A program made the translations under genes and the position numbers. Below are positions 45,931-57,539 of a stretch of DNA of 64,000 nt, piece by piece. Numbering within the stretch: position 1 is the first letter of the stretch; the number at the start of each line of letters is the position of its first letter. A model generated the notes under the pieces. That model saw only the letters and a program-made list of their open reading frames with translations. It ran no database searches and was not told the origin of the DNA. Source of the DNA: Callorhinus ursinus (taxonomy: Eukaryota; Chordata; Mammalia; Carnivora; Otariidae); assembly GCF_003265705.1 (NCBI RefSeq), contig NW_020313005.1, positions 14,833,870 to 14,897,869 on the forward strand, written 5' to 3'.

Positions 45931-48069
45931 TCCTCCATAAAAGCAATGACAACCTGGTCAGAATCATTTTTTTTTTCAGAACTCTAGAAGTTAACCAAAG
46001 GCTTGAAGCAATATAGGGAGTGTTTTTTATTTGCTAGAAAAACTTGAATCTTGATAAGAACAACAAGCTTTGCTATATTTCCCCTATTTCCATCCCCCTC
46101 TTTCCAGCTCTGTCATTGCTTGAAATCCAATGGTCTATAGAAAACCAATGAAAATTAGCAGCCAGTAGCCGCCAAGTGGTAGAAGAACAAGGTTAGTGCT
46201 TCCTCAAAGCCTCATTCCCAGAAAATTTACTATATTTGACTTGTCTGCTAGTTTCCCTAAAAATCCTATTGTTAGAGCTGTCTTTATTTTACCTGACTCA
46301 AAGCATACTTAGTATAAATGCCCTTGCATTTGTTGAAAACTTCTGGAGGCAATTGTTCAATATTATGGCTGCCTTACGTGGTAAATAACAGTTGGAACAA
46401 ATCATAAGCTAACCAAAAAGCTTAAAAGAAATAGCTGGAGATTTAGATATTGACAGTACATTGAAAAGCCATGGCATATTCCTGGGAAAGTGGAAGGTTA
46501 CAGGCATACATAGGACAGTGTTCTTGCCAGGGTGTGTACATGTTCAGGAAAGATAGGAGAAGACCCTAAGTGCTCATGTCTACCTGGTATTAAGGTTCTG
46601 AACAAACAAGAAGTGAAGGTTGACGCAGTCATCAACTGCCTGGCTAAATGCTGACAAGCACACAGAGTATCTTAGCAAAGACTAAAAGATTTTAGTTTTA
46701 GTTTCATGTATTTAAGGAAATTTCTGTCCAAATTATTAGCTGACCAATAAACTAAATGAGGAAACACTTCAGTGTCCAGATACTACAAAGAATACAGATT
46801 TTTAAGAATTATATTGAGAAAGTCCCTAAACCAATAAACAGCCACATCAACAACAGCAAAATAGCAGCAAAACCAAACTCGAGAGGGAATAGAACTTGAT
46901 CTCCAGAGTTACACATATTATTTAAATTATACCAGTTTTCAGCAACAGCACAAAAATATGAGACATGCAAAGAAACAAAAACATATGGTCCCTATAAAGG
47001 AAAAATAATCAATCTATAGAAGGTGTTCCTGAGGAAGCACAAATGTTAGACTTATTACACAAAGACTTTAAATCAGCAATTTTAAATGCTCAAACAACCA
47101 AAGGAAATGATGTCTAAAGAAATAAAAGAACATTTGAGGTCAGTGTCTCATCAAATATAAAATATCAACAAAGTGACAAAACTATTTTTAAAATGGAAAT
47201 TCAAACGTTAAAAAGTAAAGTAGCAAAAACTTCACAGGAGTGGCTCAGCACAGATGCAAGTAGACAGTATAAAGAATAAACAACTGTGAAGATAGGTCAG
47301 TTGAGATTATCTAATTTTAGAAACAGAAAGAACAAAGAAAAATTAACAAAGCCAGCAAAACTATCCTTGAGAAAAAAAAGTCATTCCTGGATAAAAACAG
47401 AGAGAATTTTTTCCTAGCAAATCTGCTTTATGAGAAATAGTAAGGAGAATTCTCTATGTTTAAGTAAAAAGACAACATACAGTAATTAGGATCCACATGA
47501 GGTAAAAAAGAGCACTAGTTAACATAACTACATATGTAGTATAATTTTATTTATTTTTATTAGTCATACTATTTTCTCCAATTTGATTTAAGAGAAAACT
47601 GTACAAATCAATAATGACAAGAGTTGGAGTGAGTAAAACATACAAAGACATAATTTGTATGACAATAATGGCATGAATGAAGAGAGAATGAATAGATTTC
47701 CTTGGAAGCAAAATTTTGTATACTACTAATATTAAGTTGTTATTAATCCAAGCCTATTATGACTAGTTGTAATGTTAATTGTAATCCCTAGAATACCCAC
47801 TAAGAAAACAACACAAAAGAAATTTTAAAAATAATAAAAGAAAAAAGGAAATTAAAATGGTTCATTAGAAAAAAATCTTTTTAACATAAATGATAAACAT
47901 AGAAGAATTTTTAAAAAGTGTAAGACATATGGAAAACAAATAGCAAAATGGTAGACACAAATCCTACAACTAAGTAAATACATTAAATATAAATGGATTA
48001 AACACTCCAATCAAAAAGCAATGTCTATGTCTAGCAGAATGGATTTTATTTTTTTAAAGACAAACTCTT

Positions 48070-48210
48070 CGGACACCTGGGTGGCTCAGTCAGTTAAGCA
48101 TTTGACTTGGCTCGGATCAGGATCTTGGGGTCCTGGAACCCAGCTCTGTGTCAGGCTCCCTGCTCAGTGGGGAGCCTGCTTCTCTCCTCTCCCTCTGCTG
48201 TGCCTCCTAC
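48070..48210 (+). mobile_element. Carnivore SINE (SINEC), 3' part missing
   Basis: GGACACCTGGGTGGCTCAGTCAG head through 'TCTCCCTCTGCTGTGCCTCC', then the tail is replaced by 'AATGCTGTATGGTGACAGATGGTGACTAATCATGG', which resembles an L1 3'UTR. No target-site duplication is found. The junction suggests a later insertion or deletion. Confidence 0.85.
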
Positions 48211-48448
48211 TTATTGTAATAATGCTGTATGGTGACAGATGGTGACTAATCATGGTGAGTATTGAGAAAAATACACATTCTTATATGCATACGGAACATT
48301 GTGTAGGGTAAACAATATGTTAGGTCATAAAACAAGCCTTAATAAAGTTAAAAGTTTTGAAATCATGCAAAGTATGTTTTTCTAAAAAAAAAAGTGGAAT
48401 AAAATTACTAATCAGTAACTGAGAAAATTTAGAAAATTCACAAATACT

Positions 48449-48650
48449 GGGGCGCCTGGGTGGCTCCGTCAGTTAAGCGTCTGCCTTCGGCTCAGGTCAT
48501 GATCCCAGGGTCCTGGGATCTAGCCCCACATCGGGCTCCCTGCTCAGCGGGGAGCCTGCTTCTCCCTCTGCCTCTGCCTGCCTGCCTGCCTACTTGTGCT
48601 CTCTCTCTCTCTCTGTCAAATAAATAAATAAAATCTTAAAAAAAAAGAAA
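48449..48650 (+). mobile_element. Carnivore SINE (SINEC), youngest-looking copy
   Basis: GGGGCGCCTGGGTGGCTCC head, 'TCTGCCTTCGGCTCAGGTC', a CCTGCCTGCCTGCC run, CT repeat and AATAAATAAATAAAATC-A(n) tail with CpGs kept. Target-site duplication AGAAAATTCACAAATAC is perfect at 48431-48447 and 48651-48667. Confidence 0.97.
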
Positions 48651-48797
48651 AGAAAATTCACAAATACATAAAAATTAAACAATATACTTTTAAATAGCTA
48701 ATGGCTTAAATAATAAACCAAAAGGGATATCATAAAATAATTGAGATGAATGAAAACAAAAGCACAATGTGCTTAAAGTTCTGAGGCACAGAAAAAA

Positions 48798-48900
48798 GTG
48801 ATTGGAGGGAAGGTTATGGCTATAAACACCTATATATAGCCATTACCTTCCCTCCAATCACTATATACATATATATACGTATATAGTGATTGGAGGGAAA
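48798..48900. repeat. Compound inverted repeat (three arms)
   Basis: Arm 1 at 48798-48824 and its inverted copy at 48835-48861 match over 27 bases with one mismatch. A second pair, 48848-48872 and 48875-48899, matches over 25 bases with one mismatch and a 2-base loop. The shared unit is GTGATTGGAGGGAA. The centre of the second pair includes the palindrome TATATACGTATATA. Could extrude as a cruciform. Confidence 0.95.
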
Positions 48901-48950
48901 TATATATATATATATATATATATTTTAAATATATATATATATATATTCTA
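48901..48950 (+). repeat. (TA)n microsatellite
   Basis: Two runs of TA units separated by TTTTAAA, immediately after the inverted repeat. Confidence 0.95.
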
Positions 48951-50847
48951 AAAGAAATACCTCAGATCAATAACCTAACCTTACACCTTAAGAAAATATA
49001 AATTAAGAGCAAAGTAAATCCACAGTAAGCAGAAAGACGGAAATAATAACAATTAGAACAGAAATAAATGGTAAATAAAAAAACAGTAAAGAAAATCAAT
49101 CAAACTAAAGGTTGTTTTTTTGAAAATATTCAGAAAACTGACAAATGTTTAATTAACCTGATCAAGGAATAAAGAGAGGATTCAAATTACTAAAATCAAG
49201 AATGAAAGAGCGGGAGTGACATCAACAAAAATAGCAGAATAGGAAACAAAAATTCTCAATATAATTCTAGGAAGCCAAATCGAGTAATATATAAAAAAGA
49301 ACTGTACACCATGACCAAGTGGAATTTATTCCAGAAATGCAAGGTTGGAACCAACAGATAAAAATCAATTAATCTAATACACTACATTTATATAATAAAA
49401 GACAAAAATTGTAACATCATCCTAGTAGATGCAGGGTGAAAATACTTGGCAAAATGCAGAATTCTACACTCTTTCATGATGAAAACACTGGGAAAATATT
49501 AATAAAATTAAGCATAGAAGGGACTATCATGACCTGATAAAAGGTATATACAGCTAATGTCATATTAACAGTAAAAGAAGGAAAACTTTCTTCCTAAGAT
49601 CAGGAACAAGACAAGAATGTGCACTCTCATGACTTTTATTGATCATTGTACTGGAGTTTCTAGCTGTGACAGACAGCAAAAAAGAAATAAATACATCTAG
49701 TTTAGAAAGGAAGAAGTAAAACTATCTCTATTTGCAGAGGACATGATCTTATATGTAGGAACCCCCTAGAAATATCCCCAGGAAAAATTATCCAAACTTA
49801 TGAGTTCAGCAAATTTGCAGGATACAATCCCAACATACAAAAAAAATCAATTAAATTTCTATACAATGACAATGTACAATCCTAGAAAGATATTAATAAA
49901 GCAATTCTACTTAAAATAGCATTAAAAAGAATAAAATACTTAGGAATGAATGTAAAAAAGAGAGGAGCAAGACTTGTACTCTGAAAAATGCACAAGATAC
50001 TTCAACAAATTAAAGACCTAAATATATGGAAAGATATCCATATTCATGGATAGAAATACTTAATATTTTTAATATGGTAATTCTCCTCAAATGATCTAGA
50101 GATTCAATGCAACCTTCATCAAATCCTAGCTGCCTACTTTGTTAAAATTAGTAGATTTACCTAAAATTCTTATGGAATTGTTAAGGACCTGGAGTGGCCA
50201 AAAGAATCTTGGGAAAGAACAAAGTTAGAAGATGCACTGGTACTTCTCACAAACTTTCCTCAAAAGATAGAGTAATCAGAACTATGAAGTACTGGCATAA
50301 GGATACACACATATGTTAATGGAATACAATTTGGAGACCAGAAAGAAACTCTTAAATTTATAGTCAACTGGTTGTTAGATAGCCTGCCAAGGCAATTCAA
50401 TGGGAAAAGAATAGTCTTACCACCAAATGATGTTGGGACAACTGCATATCCACAAGCAAAGGACTGAAGTTGGACTCTCACCTCACCTCACATCATACAT
50501 AAAAATCTACTGAAAATTGATCAAAGACCTAAATGTAAGAGAGCAAACATAAAAGTTTTGGAAGATATGGATATCAATTCCTGGGCTTTTGGATTAGGAA
50601 ATTATTTTTTAGATATTACACCAAAAGGATAGCAATAAAATAATAGGTACATTGGATTTCATCAAAATCAAAAGCATTCATACTTTGACAGATTATCAAA
50701 AAAGTGAAAGGACAACCCACAGAATTGAGAAATATTTTCACATCATATATATGATAAGGAATTAATATCCAGGATTACAATTTATTAATAGAAAGGCAAC
50801 TAACCCAATTAAAATATGGGCAAAAGTTCTGAATAAAAATTTCTCTT

Positions 50848-51341
50848 ATTTTTATTAAGGTACAATTGACCTACAACATTGTATTAGTTTCAGATGTAAA
50901 ACATAATGATTTGACATTTGTATATATAATGCAGTGATTACTACATGAGTCCAGTTAACGTCCATCAGCATACATATTTACAGATTATGTTTCTTGTGAT
51001 GAAACTTTTAAGATCTACTCAGATGTTTTCAAATGTGCAATATAGTATTATTTACTTTAGCTGGCATGATGTATATTATATCCCCATGACTTATTTATTT
51101 TATAACTGGAAGTTTGTACCTTTCTACTCCTCTTACAAATTTGACCCTTTCCCCACCTCCACCTCTGGCAACCAGCAATCTGTTCTTGATGAGCTTTTTT
51201 TTTTTTTAAAGATCCCATATATAAGTGAGACCATATGGTATTATGGTATTTGTCTTTCTCTGATTTATTTCATTTAGCATAATGCCCTCATGTTTCATCC
51301 ATGTTGCCACAAATGACAAGATTTCATATATCATATATTTC

Positions 51342-51373
<32 letters not shown>

Positions 51374-52110
51374 ATCATGTTTTCTTTATCCATTCATCTG
51401 TTAATGGACACTTAGAATATTTCTATACCGGCTAATTGTAAATAATGTTGCCATGAATATGGGTGTGTAGATATCTTTCTGACTTAGTGTTTTCATTTCC
51501 TTTGGATATATTCCCGATGTGGAATTGTTGGATCATATTTTTCTATTTTTTTCTATTTTTAATTTATAGAGAAACCTCCATACTGCTTTCCATAATGGTT
51601 GCAAAAACAATTTACATTCCTACCAACAGTGCATGAGTATTCCCTTTTCTCCACATCCTTGCCACACTCGTTATTTCTTGTCTTTTTTTTTTTTTATTTC
51701 TTGTCTTTTTGATAATAGCCAGTCTAACAGGTGTGATATGATATCTCATTGTGGTTTTGATTTGCCTTTCCCTGATGATTATTTTTTAAAAGGTTGTATT
51801 TATTTATTTGAGAGAGAGAGTGCACAAGCCAGGGGAGAGACAGAGGGAGTGAGAGAAGCAGGGTCCCAACTGAACAGAGAGCCCCACATGGGGCTCGATC
51901 CCAGGACCCTGGGATCATGACCTGAACCAAAGGCAGACGCTTAACAGACTGAGCCACCCAGGTGCCCCTCCCTGATGATTATTGATGTTGAACATTTTTT
52001 CATGTTGGCCATCTGTATGTCTTCTTTGAAAAAATGTCTATTCATATCTTGTGCCCATTTTTTTTAAATTGGATTGCTTATTGTTGTTGTTTTGCTACTG
52101 AGTTTCACAG
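50848..52110 (-). mobile_element. Old LINE-1 (L1M) 3' end, antisense
   Basis: Plus-strand landmarks of an antisense L1 3'UTR and ORF2 end: 'TAAGGTACAATTGACCTACAACATTGTATTAGTTTCAG', 'CCTCTGGCAACCAGCAATCTG', 'TTAGCATAATGCCCTCATG', 'ATGTTGCCACAAATGACAAGATTTC', 'CTGCTTTCCATAATGGTTGCA', 'CCAACAGTGCATGAG'. A SINE at 51784 is nested. A TA-rich run lies at 51338-51375. Confidence 0.88.
51784..51969 (-). mobile_element. Carnivore SINE (SINEC) in L1M, antisense, TSD
   Basis: 'TTGTATTTATTTATTTGAGAG' start and 'CTGAGCCACCCAGGTGCCCCT' end. Target-site duplication CCCTGATGATTATT is at 51770-51783 and 51970-51983. Confidence 0.95.
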
Positions 52111-54432
52111 AAAGGCTAGGGGTAGGTTTCAGTCTGCTGTCTGTACAATGTCCTGGGGTTGCTGTCTTACCAAGAATTGTCTCTCTGATCGTTTAAGTCC
52201 CAGAGGGCCCTGAAAACAAGCCCCCCTCGTTGCCAGAGCCAGGTGATCGATGTGTATTCCTTATGCAGCAGCCATGAAACTGGTGCACCAGATGTAAAAA
52301 CCTGGGCACCAGATATGCATAAGAGCTTGGCACTCTGGGGGATGGCAGAGGGAGCATGCAAAATTAGTGCCCACCCTCAGAAGTCTCAGAAAAGGTTTTC
52401 AGTCAAGTCTTAGGTGTGTGTTTAATGAGATGCCTGCTCCTCAGGCTGCAGTTATGATGATAAGCTAATAGGACTCTTTCACAGAAGACTGAGCTCCTGG
52501 ATCTGTTGCTTTTTGCTGTGCCCTGGGGGTAATAGCTGTTTAACAACTCCTCTTCTGTTGGATACAGTCTTGTGAGACCTGTGAGTGTAGGTCCCACTAG
52601 AGACCAAGGTCAGGAGATGTAAAGGTGTCTCCTGGCAGCATCCACAAATCATGGCACCAGACAAGGTTAAAAGTTCCTTTCTGGAAGATACCATTGAGCT
52701 GGAGTGAGGCATAGCATGTGATTTTGTCATCACAAATGAAATGCCTACATCTCTACCACCTATCAAACTGAAGTTTAAACCTAAAATGTATCTTTCCCAA
52801 GACTGTTGTGTCCCATTCCCTTTAGTCTCTATGGACACAGTATATTACTTCAGTGTAGTAGATGACATGATCTGCCCACAAAATGTCAGTACCAGCCCTA
52901 AACCCTCTTTGCAGGTGAGTAAACTAGGGCAACAAGTATTAAGTGTCTACAACCCAGCTCTGCTGGTTTTCAGACTAATGTCTTGTGGCTCATTCTCCTC
53001 AGGAACCTGCAGGTGATAGAGTCAGAGCTGAGAAGGTGAGGACTATGCTTCTGAGCAATCCAGGATCAGGACTGACAGAGGCTAGGAACAGATGGAATAA
53101 ATCCTGCACCCCTCAATGAGTTGCCACAGCTTTGAAGCAGAAAGAAGGTTGGAATCTAGGTCATACCCCTTCCCTCATAAAGATGTATTTATGTATGTAC
53201 CCATAGCTACACAGACAGAGCTTCACAGAGCTGGATGATGAAATAAAAACCATCTGTTTGGAATATATCTTGGTTTCTTTTAAGTACCAAAATCTTTAAA
53301 GAGACTATAGCCTCAGAGCTGGTGATTGGTGGTTGGTGATTTTCAAAGTGCTGCCCATGTCTTATCTCAGGAGAGACTTTAGCAAGTCTCACACTGACCC
53401 CACTGTTTCTGGGGCCTCACACTAGTCCTCAGAATCTACCTCTGTGCTTATCTTATCTCCCTCAAGAGCTGTTACTTGCCCCATGTGCAGGGAATTTTCC
53501 TCTATCTACTTTTCTTTACTCCACTCCATACCCCAGGTTGTACCTGCTATAGTACAGGGCTTAAACGGTGCCCAATAAATGCCCCTAGCCCAGCTGGACC
53601 CTGTACCCTACTCACCTTCACTCCCCACAGACATCGCAGCCCATTTGTACCTGTCTTGCTTCTGAGGGGTTAGCATATCACAGTATGCCAGGCTTGCTTA
53701 GCTGTTGTGGTCATGGGAGCTCTATAGCTGTGAAAGTATCAAACCCGAGCATTGGCTTTTGGCAGTTTTGGCAGCCCTAATGGGAGTAGGAAGAATGAGT
53801 AGGCATGATACAGAGGAGAAAAGACACACCAGGGGGGACAGGAGGCAGATGTGTTCAACCTTATAAATCCTTTTGAGGCAGATCTTTTTCTATCTCTTAT
53901 GGCCTCTCTTGATCTTCTTTGGATCTGAAAATTTGGAATCATACAGAAAACACTATTCTCCTTAGCTGTTAATTCCTCTGGGAAAAGGACTCCAAAAGAG
54001 TCAGCTCTGAGTCACAGTTTACAATCTAATCATTCAACTGAAGCACTAAACAGAGCAGTATCACACTAAGTCAACATCCCCGATCACATGTCTATGTGTT
54101 TCTCTATCTTTGAGTAATATACAAAACATACATTAATTCCCCTCTTCTCCCCTTGGGCCATGCTCAGTAGTTACACCATAGGAGCTGGAGAGATAGCCTT
54201 AGCCACAGTGGTTCTCCAATCTGCTCTGGCATCATCTTTCACTCTCAGCTAATCAGACCCAGAAGAGGATTCCAGGGACCCCATTCGTGACTGGTTTGAA
54301 CACAACACCCTTTTCCAGCAAGTAGCAAACAAAAGGGGGCAACTGGAGGGCCACAGTGGAGAAACAGTGTCTACATTCAGACATGCTGACAAAGTGAAAT
54401 CACTATTAATTCAAAGGAAATTATATAATGGC
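52111..54432. other. Non-coding DNA, part perhaps an unassigned old repeat
   Basis: No gene. The stretch 52111-52760 has the look of an old interspersed repeat ('GCTGTCTTACCAAGAATTGTCTCTCTGATC', 'GGCCCTGAAAACAAGCCCC') but I cannot name it. A sense L2/MIR-like tail is possible near 53540-53590. Confidence 0.4.
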
Positions 54433-54447
54433 TTTAAAAAGTAATGC

Positions 54448-54943
54448 ACTTGGTGTTGTATGCAACTGATGGATCACTAAATTGTACCTCTGAAACTAAT
54501 AATACAGTACATGTTAATTAAATTGAATTTAAATATTTTTACTGTTTTTTTAATCAACCTTATTTTTTATTGTTATGTTAATCACCATACATTACATCAT
54601 TAGCTTTTGATGTAGTGTTCCATGATTCATTGTTTGTGCATAACACCCAGTGCTCCATGCAGAACGTGCCCCCTTGAATACCCATCACCAGGCTAACCCA
54701 TCCCCCCACCCTCCTCCCCTCTAGAACCCTCAGTTTGTTTTTCAGAGTCCATGGTCTCTCATGGTTCGTCTCCCCCTCTGACTTACTCCCCCTCATTCTT
54801 CCCCTCCTGCTATCTTCTTCTTTTTTTTTTCTTAACATATGTTGCATTATTTGTTGCAGAAGTACAGATCTGCGACTCAACAGTCTTGCACAATTCAGAG
54901 CGCTCACCATAGCACATACCTTCCCCAAAATTTAAATATTTTT
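54448..54943 (+). mobile_element. LINE-1 3' end fragment, split by a younger L1
   Basis: 'CACTTGGTGTTGTATGCAACTGATGGATCACTAAATTGTACCTCTGAAACTAATAATACAG...' is the sense carnivore L1 3'UTR end. Outer target-site duplication TTTAAAAAGTAATGC / TTTAAAGTAATGC is at 54433-54447 and 54944-54956. The interior is interrupted at 54541-54928 by an antisense young L1. Confidence 0.8.
54541..54928 (-). mobile_element. Young LINE-1 3' end, antisense, nested
   Basis: 'TTAATCACCATACATTACATCATTAG', 'ATAACACCCAGTGCTCCATGC', 'CCCCACCCTCCTCCCC', 'CTGCTATCTTCTTC' and 'CTCACCATAGCACATACC' are the reverse complement of the copy 2 3'UTR (42247-42639). Inner target-site duplication AATTTAAATATTTTT is at 54526-54540 and 54929-54943. 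5'-truncated at about 390 bases. Confidence 0.92.
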
Positions 54944-54956
54944 TTTAAAGTAATGC

Positions 54957-55274
54957 CTCCTGGAATCAGCCCAGAAAGCTTTAATAACATTGAGTTCTCT
55001 GCCAGGTATCATCAGTCCAATGGTGTGAAGTCAGAGACTGCTGACAGGTAACAGCTCTGTCCACCACCATGAGGTCTGAAACAGAGCTGTTGTCTCTCAC
55101 CAGGAAACCCATCCTTTGTGTAGCTACTAAATTTGACTTTGCTCCTAGCCATGTTACAAACTTGCAAATCAATACCAAGGGTTTGATGACTTGCTCACAT
55201 TTAACTTACACCAGGACAGGGCGTTAAGGAAAACTATTAAAGCTACAGAAACCAATCAGTGCTTGTCACTATCA
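54957..55274. other. Unassigned non-coding DNA
   Basis: No gene or repeat recognised. Confidence 0.4.
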
Positions 55275-55455
55275 GATACCTAATACAAGCTGTCATATTA
55301 AATCCTCAAAATCACCTTCGGATATAAATAATGTAAACCTCATGCTAGATAAGTAAATGCAGGCTCAAGGGATTATGTAATCTACCAAGGTATTAAGGCT
55401 AGTGGGGGGCAATGTTATGATCTGAACTCAAGTCTATCAAAAGGGCAGACGGTTT
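55275..55455 (-). mobile_element. MIR SINE, antisense
   Basis: 'TTAAATCCTCAAAATCACCTTCGGATATAAATAATG', 'GATAAGTAAATGCAGGCTCAAGGGATTATGTAATCTACCAAGG' and 'GATCTGAACTCAAGTCTATC' follow the antisense MIR order. Confidence 0.75.
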
Positions 55456-56486
55456 TCTTTCCACATCTTTAGCTTGCATGATGATTATCAATGTGCCATG
55501 ATAATATATTGAACTATTAATTTGTGGTCCTAATATTTTGACCCCTCATCCCACCTGCCTAGTCAAGTAGATTCAGGCCATTTTATAGTTATTCCATCAC
55601 TGAGATTCTTTTTTTCAAGACAGAAAGCAAAAGCAGAATGTCATTAAGCACCATTCCTGCCTATTGTAAAAGCCCACACCCATCAGAAAAAAAAGTAATG
55701 CCAAATATCTACATCAAGGAGAAAGAGTGACATTTAGAAGAGCAAGGAGTGGGGGAAGAGAAAATTAAGGTAGAGAAAAGAGACCTGGGGCCCTATGGCA
55801 GTAACTGCCCAGCTGAGCTTCCCGCAGTGTCCCAGGAGTTGACAAGATGTCCACGGGAGATATGTGAAGTACAAGAAACATTACCTCAGCACTAGAGTCT
55901 CCATCCTGACATAGATCTCAAGCCCCAGCACAGACCTACCAGAGCCTCCAGACCCAAAGGGACCACATGGCTTGGGACATCTGATATCTAAGAGAGACCA
56001 GGGGAAACTGATGATTGATGGCCAGAAGGTACTGCCCAGTGCTTTGGCACAACATATGCCATGGAAACGTCGCCCAACTCATAGAAGCCATGAGAAAGAA
56101 TGATGTTGAGATTCCTATCAGCCCAGTAGGAGGTGACAGAGAACAAAGTAAGGTGATTTAAAGAAACAAAGATTGCTAAGTTTGTCACCTTAGAGTAAGG
56201 TTCTTATCTACTAATTTAATCTTGATGGAATCACCTTATATGTGTTAACCCAGCCTCACACTGTACCATTTTGGAGCACTCTGACATTATTTCAGTTGAT
56301 CTTCCTTTATTAGATTCAAAATGGATGAAGGAATTTGCCTGTTTTAAATACAGATGTTCTTCCTCCACATCTCATGCTCTTTATGTCAAGCTAGGTGGAT
56401 GGGGAGTCCACCATGGGGGATTCTCTGATGAGGGTAGAGTTGTGCCTGAGCTTATGGGGGTACAGTGTGGGCTAGGGCTGGGAGTT
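55456..56486. other. Unassigned non-coding DNA
   Basis: No gene or confident repeat. Confidence 0.4.
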
Positions 56487-57182
56487 TGTGTTAGTCAAGA
56501 TTCTCCAGGGAAACAGAACCTGTAGGATATCTATACTTATATTATATTATTATGCTATACTATATATTATATATAAAGAGGTATATACTAGAAATGATCC
56601 TGAAGAGAAATCATGTGTTTGTCTCTCCTAGAGAGCTGTAGGATATCTATAGGAGATATATCTCTATCCATCATCATCTATCTGGGATTTACTATAAAGA
56701 ACTGCCTCCCATAATTGTGAAGGCTGAGAGGTCACAAGATCTGCAGTCGGCTAGCAAAGACCCAGGCAAGCTGTTGTTCTAGTTCTCGTCTGATTCTGAA
56801 GACTTGAGAACTACCAAAGCTGACGTTACAGTTTTAGTCCAAAGGCTGGTAGGCTCAAGACCCAAGAGGAGTTCATGTTTCAGGTAAGTCTGGAGGAAGG
56901 AAAAAAACTGGTGCCCCAACTGTAGGCAGTCAGACAGGCATTCCTTCTTATCCCTTGAAAGGTCTGCCATTTTATGTCTTTCAGCTTTCAGCTGATTGGA
57001 TGAGGTCCATTCACATGAGGGAGGGCAATATTTTATTCAGTCTCCAATTCAAATGTTATTTTTTTCCAAAAGTGCCCTCATAGACATACTTAAAATAATA
57101 TTTCACTAAATATATGGGGATTCCATATATTTTATGTGCCAACTTGGCTGGGCCAAGTTGGCACATAAAATTAACCATCACA
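56487..57182 (-). mobile_element. MLT2-type solo LTR (ERVL), antisense, near complete
   Basis: On the plus strand it starts TGTGTTAGTCAAGATTCTCCAGGGAAACAGAACC and ends AATTAACCATCACA, the reversed MLT2 ends, with 'CTGCCTCCCATAATTGTGAAGGCTGAGAGGTCACAAGATCTGCAG' and 'TCAGCTGATTGGATGAGGTCC' between. Flanks GAGTT (56482-56486) and GAGTG (57183-57187) fit a 5-bp ERVL duplication with one change. The LTR 5' end carries a perfect inverted duplication (57129-57171). Confidence 0.85.
57129..57171. repeat. Perfect 19-bp inverted repeat, 5-base loop
   Basis: The arm ATTTTATGTGCCAACTTGG (57129-57147) is followed by loop CTGGG and the exact reverse complement (57153-57171). The right arm is the genuine LTR 5' end. 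The left arm is an inverted copy replacing expected LTR sequence. Confidence 0.97.
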
Positions 57183-57539
57183 GAGTGGTAGATTTTCATA
57201 TTACCTAGTGTCTGGCACATAATTGGCATCACCAGAACACAAATGACACACTCATGCTAGCTAGGTATTTGCCTTGAAACAAAGCCAAAACATTGCATTT
57301 CTGTAGCAAACATTTTATAAAACTAAGTTGGTATCATATGAATGCAGAAGTCAAAATAAGTGACAGGAATAACATATCTGTTATTTTTAATCAAAAGTTA
57401 TCTAATCATCTCAGAGTGTTTACCCTCATCCTACAGATCTTCAGGAAAAACAAACATAATTTTCCTCCAGGATCATTTTTAATGTATAACATATGCTATT
57501 GTGAATGTTCTTTCTGAAGTCTAGCTAAAAAGACAGTGT
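57183..57539. other. Unassigned non-coding DNA
   Basis: A short 'GTGTCTGGCACATAATTGGCATC' at about 57209 resembles a sense MIR/L2 tail. Nothing else is recognised. Confidence 0.4.

Larger units (their letters stand above)
45931..50847 (+). mobile_element. Old LINE-1 (L1M) third copy: 5' region, ORF1, ORF2
   Basis: 5'UTR-like segment to about 46920, ORF1 region ('TTCCTGAGGAAGCACAAATGTTAGAC', 'AAAGACTTTAAATCAGC'), ORF2 start ('TAAATATAAATGGATTAAACACTCC', about 47980), RT landmarks ('CATGACCAAGTGGAATTTATTCCAG', 49310; 'TATTTGCAGAGGACATGATC', 49728), down to 'AACCCAATTAAAATATGGGCAAAAG' at 50830. All frames are broken. Two SINEs and an inverted-repeat hotspot are inside. It is cut by an opposite-strand L1M 3' end at 50848. 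Confidence 0.82.
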
